Position numbers and translations under genes: made by a program. A stretch of DNA of 64,000 bases from Leclercia sp. 29361. Lineage in GTDB: Bacteria > Pseudomonadota > Gammaproteobacteria > Enterobacterales > Enterobacteriaceae. The stretch is taken from assembly GCF_011290365.1 (NCBI RefSeq), contig NZ_CP049786.1, forward strand, positions 3,038,001 to 3,102,000, in the 5' to 3' direction. Below, piece by piece: positions 60,890-64,000 of the stretch. Each line of letters opens with the position of its first letter. The stretch's first letter is position 1. The notes beneath the pieces were generated by a model. The model made no database searches. It worked only from the letters and a program-made list of their open reading frames with translations, and was not told the origin of the DNA.

Positions 60890-62296
60890 TTAATCCAGCC
60901 ACTCGGTGTGGAACACACCTTCTTTATCGGTACGCTTATAGGTATGCGCACCGAAGTAGTCGCGCTGCGCCTGAATCAGGTTGGCAGGCAGAACGGCAGC
61001 ACGATAGCTGTCGTAATACGCGACTGCAGCAGAGAAGGTTGGCACCGGAATACCGTTCTGTACTGCGTAAGCCACAACGTCACGCAGCGCCTGCTGGTAA
61101 TCATCAGCAATCTGCTTGAAGTATGGTGCCAGCAGCAGGTTAGCGATGTTCGCATTTTCAGCGTACGCATCGGTAATTTTCTGCAGGAACTGAGCACGGA
61201 TGATGCAACCGGCACGGAAAATCTTCGCGATTTCGCCGTAGTTCAGATCCCAGTTGTTCTCATCAGACGCGGCACGCAGCTGAGAGAAGCCCTGCGCGTA
61301 AGAGACGATTTTACCCAGGTACAGTGCGCGACGGACTTTCTCGATAAATTCAGCTTTATCGCCTGCCAGCTTCGCCTGTGGACCGGTCAGCACTTTAGAT
61401 GCTGCAACACGCTGCTCTTTCAGAGAGGAGATATAACGTGCGAAGACCGATTCGGTGATCAGAGACAGTGGCTCGCCCAGATCGAGTGAACTCTGGCTGG
61501 TCCATTTACCGGTACCTTTGTTCGCCGCTTCATCCAGAATCACATCAACCAGGTATTTACCCTCTTCATCTTTCTTCGTGAAGATATCCTTGGTGATGTC
61601 GATCAGGTAGCTGCTCAGCTCGCCGTTGTTCCAGTCGGTGAAGGTTTGCGCCAGTTCTTCGTTAGAGAGGTTCAGGCCACCTTTCAGCAGAGAATAGGCT
61701 TCGGCAATCAGCTGCATATCACCGTATTCGATACCGTTGTGAACCATCTTCACATAGTGACCTGCACCGTCCGGACCGATATAGGTTACGCACGGTTCAC
61801 CGTCTTCAGCAACCGCAGCGATTTTGGTCAGGATTGGCGCGACCAGCTCATAAGCGTCTTTCTGACCGCCAGGCATGATGGATGGGCCCTTCAGCGCGCC
61901 CTCTTCACCGCCGGATACACCGGTACCGATGAAGTTGAAGCCTTCAGCTGACAGTTCACGGTTACGACGAATGGTATCGTGGAAAAAGGTGTTACCGCCA
62001 TCGATGATGATGTCGCCTTTTTCCAGGTACGGTTTCAGCGAGTCGATGGCTGCATCGGTGCCAGCACCTGCTTTCACCATTAACAGGATACGACGAGGCG
62101 TTTCCAGAGATTCAACAAACTCCTGCACCGTATAGAAAGGAACGAGTTTTTTGCCTGGATTCTCGGCAATCACTTCTTCGGTTTTATCACGGGAGCGGTT
62201 GAAAACGGAGACGGTATAACCACGACTTTCGATGTTCAGCGCCAGGTTGCGCCCCATCACTGCCATACCGACGACGCCGATCTGTTGTTTGGACAT
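60890..62296 (-). CDS. gnd: 6-phosphogluconate dehydrogenase Gnd
   Basis: A 468-residue decarboxylating dehydrogenase of the pentose phosphate pathway. N-terminal NADP site [21 protein letters not shown], substrate and catalytic motif [19 protein letters not shown], and the C-terminal tail ([14 protein letters not shown]) match E. coli. It is the conserved flank of enterobacterial O-antigen clusters and is often exchanged with them. The 254-bp upstream region holds its promoter and nothing else I can name. Confidence 0.97.
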   Translation of the reverse strand: MSKQQIGVVGMAVMGRNLALNIESRGYTVSVFNRSRDKTEEVIAENPGKKLVPFYTVQEFVESLETPRRILLMVKAGAGTDAAIDSLKPYLEKGDIIIDGGNTFFHDTIRRNRELSAEGFNFIGTGVSGGEEGALKGPSIMPGGQKDAYELVAPILTKIAAVAEDGEPCVTYIGPDGAGHYVKMVHNGIEYGDMQLIAEAYSLLKGGLNLSNEELAQTFTDWNNGELSSYLIDITKDIFTKKDEEGKYLVDVILDEAANKGTGKWTSQSSLDLGEPLSLITESVFARYISSLKEQRVAASKVLTGPQAKLAGDKAEFIEKVRRALYLGKIVSYAQGFSQLRAASDENNWDLNYGEIAKIFRAGCIIRAQFLQKITDAYAENANIANLLLAPYFKQIADDYQQALRDVVAYAVQNGIPVPTFSAAVAYYDSYRAAVLPANLIQAQRDYFGAHTYKRTDKEGVFHTEWLD

Positions 62297-62550
62297 TACT
62301 TACTCCTGTCAGGTGTGGTCACCGCGCAAAGCATGCACGGTTTAAAGTGTATCTCAGATGTTAACCCAGTTAACATCAGAATGAATAGTAGTAATTACTA
62401 AACACACTAAACTTAATAAATTTCATACTAACATTTCGGAATGTATGATTTATTAAGCGGTTAAAAAATTTATAAATATCAGAGCAGAGAAACAATCCAA
62501 CCTGGTTGTTACGGTAAACTCCGCATGCCAGCAAAGTGCATTGAAAATAT

Positions 62551-63612
62551 TTATGCATGTAAGATTTTGATTATTTCACTTCGTGCTACATGCGTCATTT
62601 CCTTATATTTTTGCATGACGCCATAATTAATATCAGCTTTTATCTTTAAATCCTCGCCAGTATACAATCCAGCAAGGAATTCATCTTTAGTGAGATACTG
62701 ATATCCTAAAACAGAAAAATCACCAATGTTTTCATGATGAATAATAGGGATAACCCCACATTCCAGATACTCTATTAATTTGGTTGGGCAGGCAACCCTG
62801 TTCACCAGAATTTCATCTCGCAGAATAAAACCAAGATGGCTTTCCATAAGGACATTAATGACTTGTTCTTTTGAAAGACTACCTACTTTAATGCCTGCAT
62901 TATCAATGACTGCCGAAAATTTTTTCTTGAACATGGGAACTTGTAGTTCAGGAAGAAAAACATTATACCGTTCCTTCCCATCCTTCTCTTTATTATTGAT
63001 TAGCCCCATCATCATATCAATATTTTGCCAGGCTTGGGTTCCTCCGGCATATACGCAATCAAATTCGCTCTCGCTCCATTTTTCGATATTTTTCGTCACC
63101 GCAAGTGATTCAAATATTGGAAAAACCAAAGAGCGTTCAGCTATATTCTCAAAATTATATTTATTTTGAAAGTGATTCTCCATCGCCTTTGTAACATGAA
63201 TTATTTTATGTGCATACTTAATAGCTCGACGCTCAACAACATTAAATAAATGATAGTAAAGTGACTTACCCATAAATTTATGTTCTTCAGGTACAACACC
63301 ATGCACATCAAGGATTAACTTTGAAAAATCCATTACTGGAAATACTTTAAATAGATTAATGACAGAGTGGCAATAAATAAATCTGGCTCTTTTAATTTCT
63401 TCAGTAATTAACTTAAAATGAACAAAGAAATTGATATTCTCTACCCGGCAATTACCGATGGTTACTGATGTCCTACGCATGTTTCGTTTAAAGGAAACAT
63501 TCATATAAACTCGCTCAACATCACTTACTAAACCATCTATTGCAGCAATCCGCTGCATCATCCCATCTCGTATATTTATTTCGGTAGGATAATCAGCAAT
63601 AAAGAGAATCAT
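62551..63612 (-). CDS. Putative GT4-type glycosyltransferase of the O-antigen cluster
   Basis: A 353-residue cytosolic protein without membrane segments. The C-terminal part has a GT-B style donor site: FILRDEILVNRVACPTKLIEYLECGVIPI corresponds to the glycosyltransferase family 4/1 E-x7-E-like region (PTKLIEYLECG). ILDVHGVVPEE in the middle is a typical GT-B N-domain segment. The exact donor and acceptor cannot be read from sequence. DNA is strongly A+T-rich compared with gnd, as expected for O-antigen genes acquired by transfer. Confidence 0.75.
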   Translation of the reverse strand: MILFIADYPTEINIRDGMMQRIAAIDGLVSDVERVYMNVSFKRNMRRTSVTIGNCRVENINFFVHFKLITEEIKRARFIYCHSVINLFKVFPVMDFSKLILDVHGVVPEEHKFMGKSLYYHLFNVVERRAIKYAHKIIHVTKAMENHFQNKYNFENIAERSLVFPIFESLAVTKNIEKWSESEFDCVYAGGTQAWQNIDMMMGLINNKEKDGKERYNVFLPELQVPMFKKKFSAVIDNAGIKVGSLSKEQVINVLMESHLGFILRDEILVNRVACPTKLIEYLECGVIPIIHHENIGDFSVLGYQYLTKDEFLAGLYTGEDLKIKADINYGVMQKYKEMTHVARSEIIKILHA

Positions 63613-63644
63613 AAATAATCCATTGTGTCAGAGCAAATATAAAA

Positions 63645-64000
63645 TTAGTGTGCGTTTGCAAGAGCATCTAAGATGCGTTCTGCGGCATTGCCATCACCGT
63701 AAGGATTGTGGGCGTGTGACATTTCGCTGTAGAAAACAGCATCATCCAGAAGTTTTTTCATACCGCTGAATATTGCTTCACGACTCGTACCAACCAATCT
63801 AACTGTTCCCGCTTCTACAGCCTCAGGACGTTCGGTTGTATCCCTCATTACAAGCACAGGCTTGCCGAGTGATGGGGCTTCTTCCTGAACACCGCCAGAA
63901 TCAGTCAAAATAAAGTAAGAGCGATCCATAAAGTATACAAAAGGAAGATAATCGAGCGGTTGAATCAGGAAAATATTTGGCTCCGAACTGAGTAATCTAT
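63645..64000 (-). CDS. WecB-type UDP-N-acetylglucosamine 2-epimerase, truncated by window end
   Basis: The C-terminal 118 codons of a non-hydrolysing UDP-GlcNAc 2-epimerase, which makes UDP-ManNAc. The frame is open to base 64000, so the internal ATG at 63929 is not the start. Hallmarks: [29 protein letters not shown] and [13 protein letters not shown] match E. coli WecB. As the genuine wecB lies in the enterobacterial common antigen operon elsewhere, this is probably a second, O-antigen-specific copy (often named mnaA, rfbC-like or fnlC relatives). It lies 32 bp upstream of the glycosyltransferase gene. Confidence 0.88.
   Translation of the reverse strand, partial: RLLSSEPNIFLIQPLDYLPFVYFMDRSYFILTDSGGVQEEAPSLGKPVLVMRDTTERPEAVEAGTVRLVGTSREAIFSGMKKLLDDAVFYSEMSHAHNPYGDGNAAERILDALANAH

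Noticed and set aside
62376..62558. 60-codon frame between gnd and the glycosyltransferase
   Set aside because: Low-complexity A+T-rich translation, no ribosome-binding site, no homologue recognised.

Overview
This window is a stretch of chromosome from a member of the Enterobacteriaceae. Most proteins are clear orthologues of Escherichia coli K-12 genes from the fliR to gnd interval (rcsA, dsrB, dgcQ, yedI, vsr-dcm, mtfA, cbl, nac, shiA, amn, yeeO, tmaR, sbmC, dacD, sbcB, plaP, the his operon, wzzB, ugd, gnd). They diverge enough, and carry enough accessory genes, that Enterobacter, Lelliottia, Leclercia or a close relative is more likely than E. coli itself. The genus is an inference; no 16S or typing gene is present.

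Layout. Positions 1-10.3 kb are conserved backbone: the end of fliR, the capsule regulator rcsA with the antisense-strand small RNA DsrA, a diguanylate cyclase, the Dcm methylase with its Vsr repair endonuclease, and small membrane proteins. Positions 10.5-14.5 kb hold a candidate RseX small RNA, an OmpC-type porin and a DcuS-DcuR-like two-component pair standing without its usual transporter genes. Positions 14.6-41.2 kb form a plastic region organised by tRNA genes: one tRNA-Ser(CGA) and four tRNA-Asn(GTT). The segments between the tRNA-Asn copies carry two toxin-antitoxin modules, cbl and nac, a single-gene helicase-PLD defence protein resembling type II Mokosh, a chaperone-usher fimbrial cluster, erfK, shiA, amn, an aminopeptidase P-like gene, and a 1344-residue P-loop NTPase with a C-terminal nuclease-like motif.

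Three of the four tRNA-Asn genes are followed by the same 39-bp terminator. A fourth, identical copy without a tRNA lies just downstream of the Mokosh-like gene, so that gene is bracketed by 39-bp direct repeats. The order of blocks between the tRNA-Asn genes differs from the E. coli K-12 order as I recall it. This looks like a recombination and cargo-exchange hotspot built on repeated tRNA units.

Positions 41.2-64.0 kb return to backbone: tmaR, yeeA, the LexA-controlled sbmC, dacD, sbcB, plaP, yeeY, yeeZ, and the complete attenuated histidine operon hisLGDCBHAFI. Then come the O-antigen chain-length regulator wzzB, a UDP-glucuronate 4-epimerase-like gene facing ugd, and gnd. The window ends inside the A+T-rich edge of an O-antigen cluster (a glycosyltransferase and a truncated WecB-type epimerase).

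Regulation can be read directly in several places: an RcsAB-like box before rcsA, the DsrA RNA, a sigma-54 promoter and a distant NtrC site before nac, tandem palindromes before the higBA-like module, a LexA box before sbmC, and the seven-histidine leader and attenuator before hisG. The items most worth following up are the two large putative defence genes (19.9-23.5 kb and 34.6-38.6 kb) and the tRNA-Asn repeat architecture that frames them.
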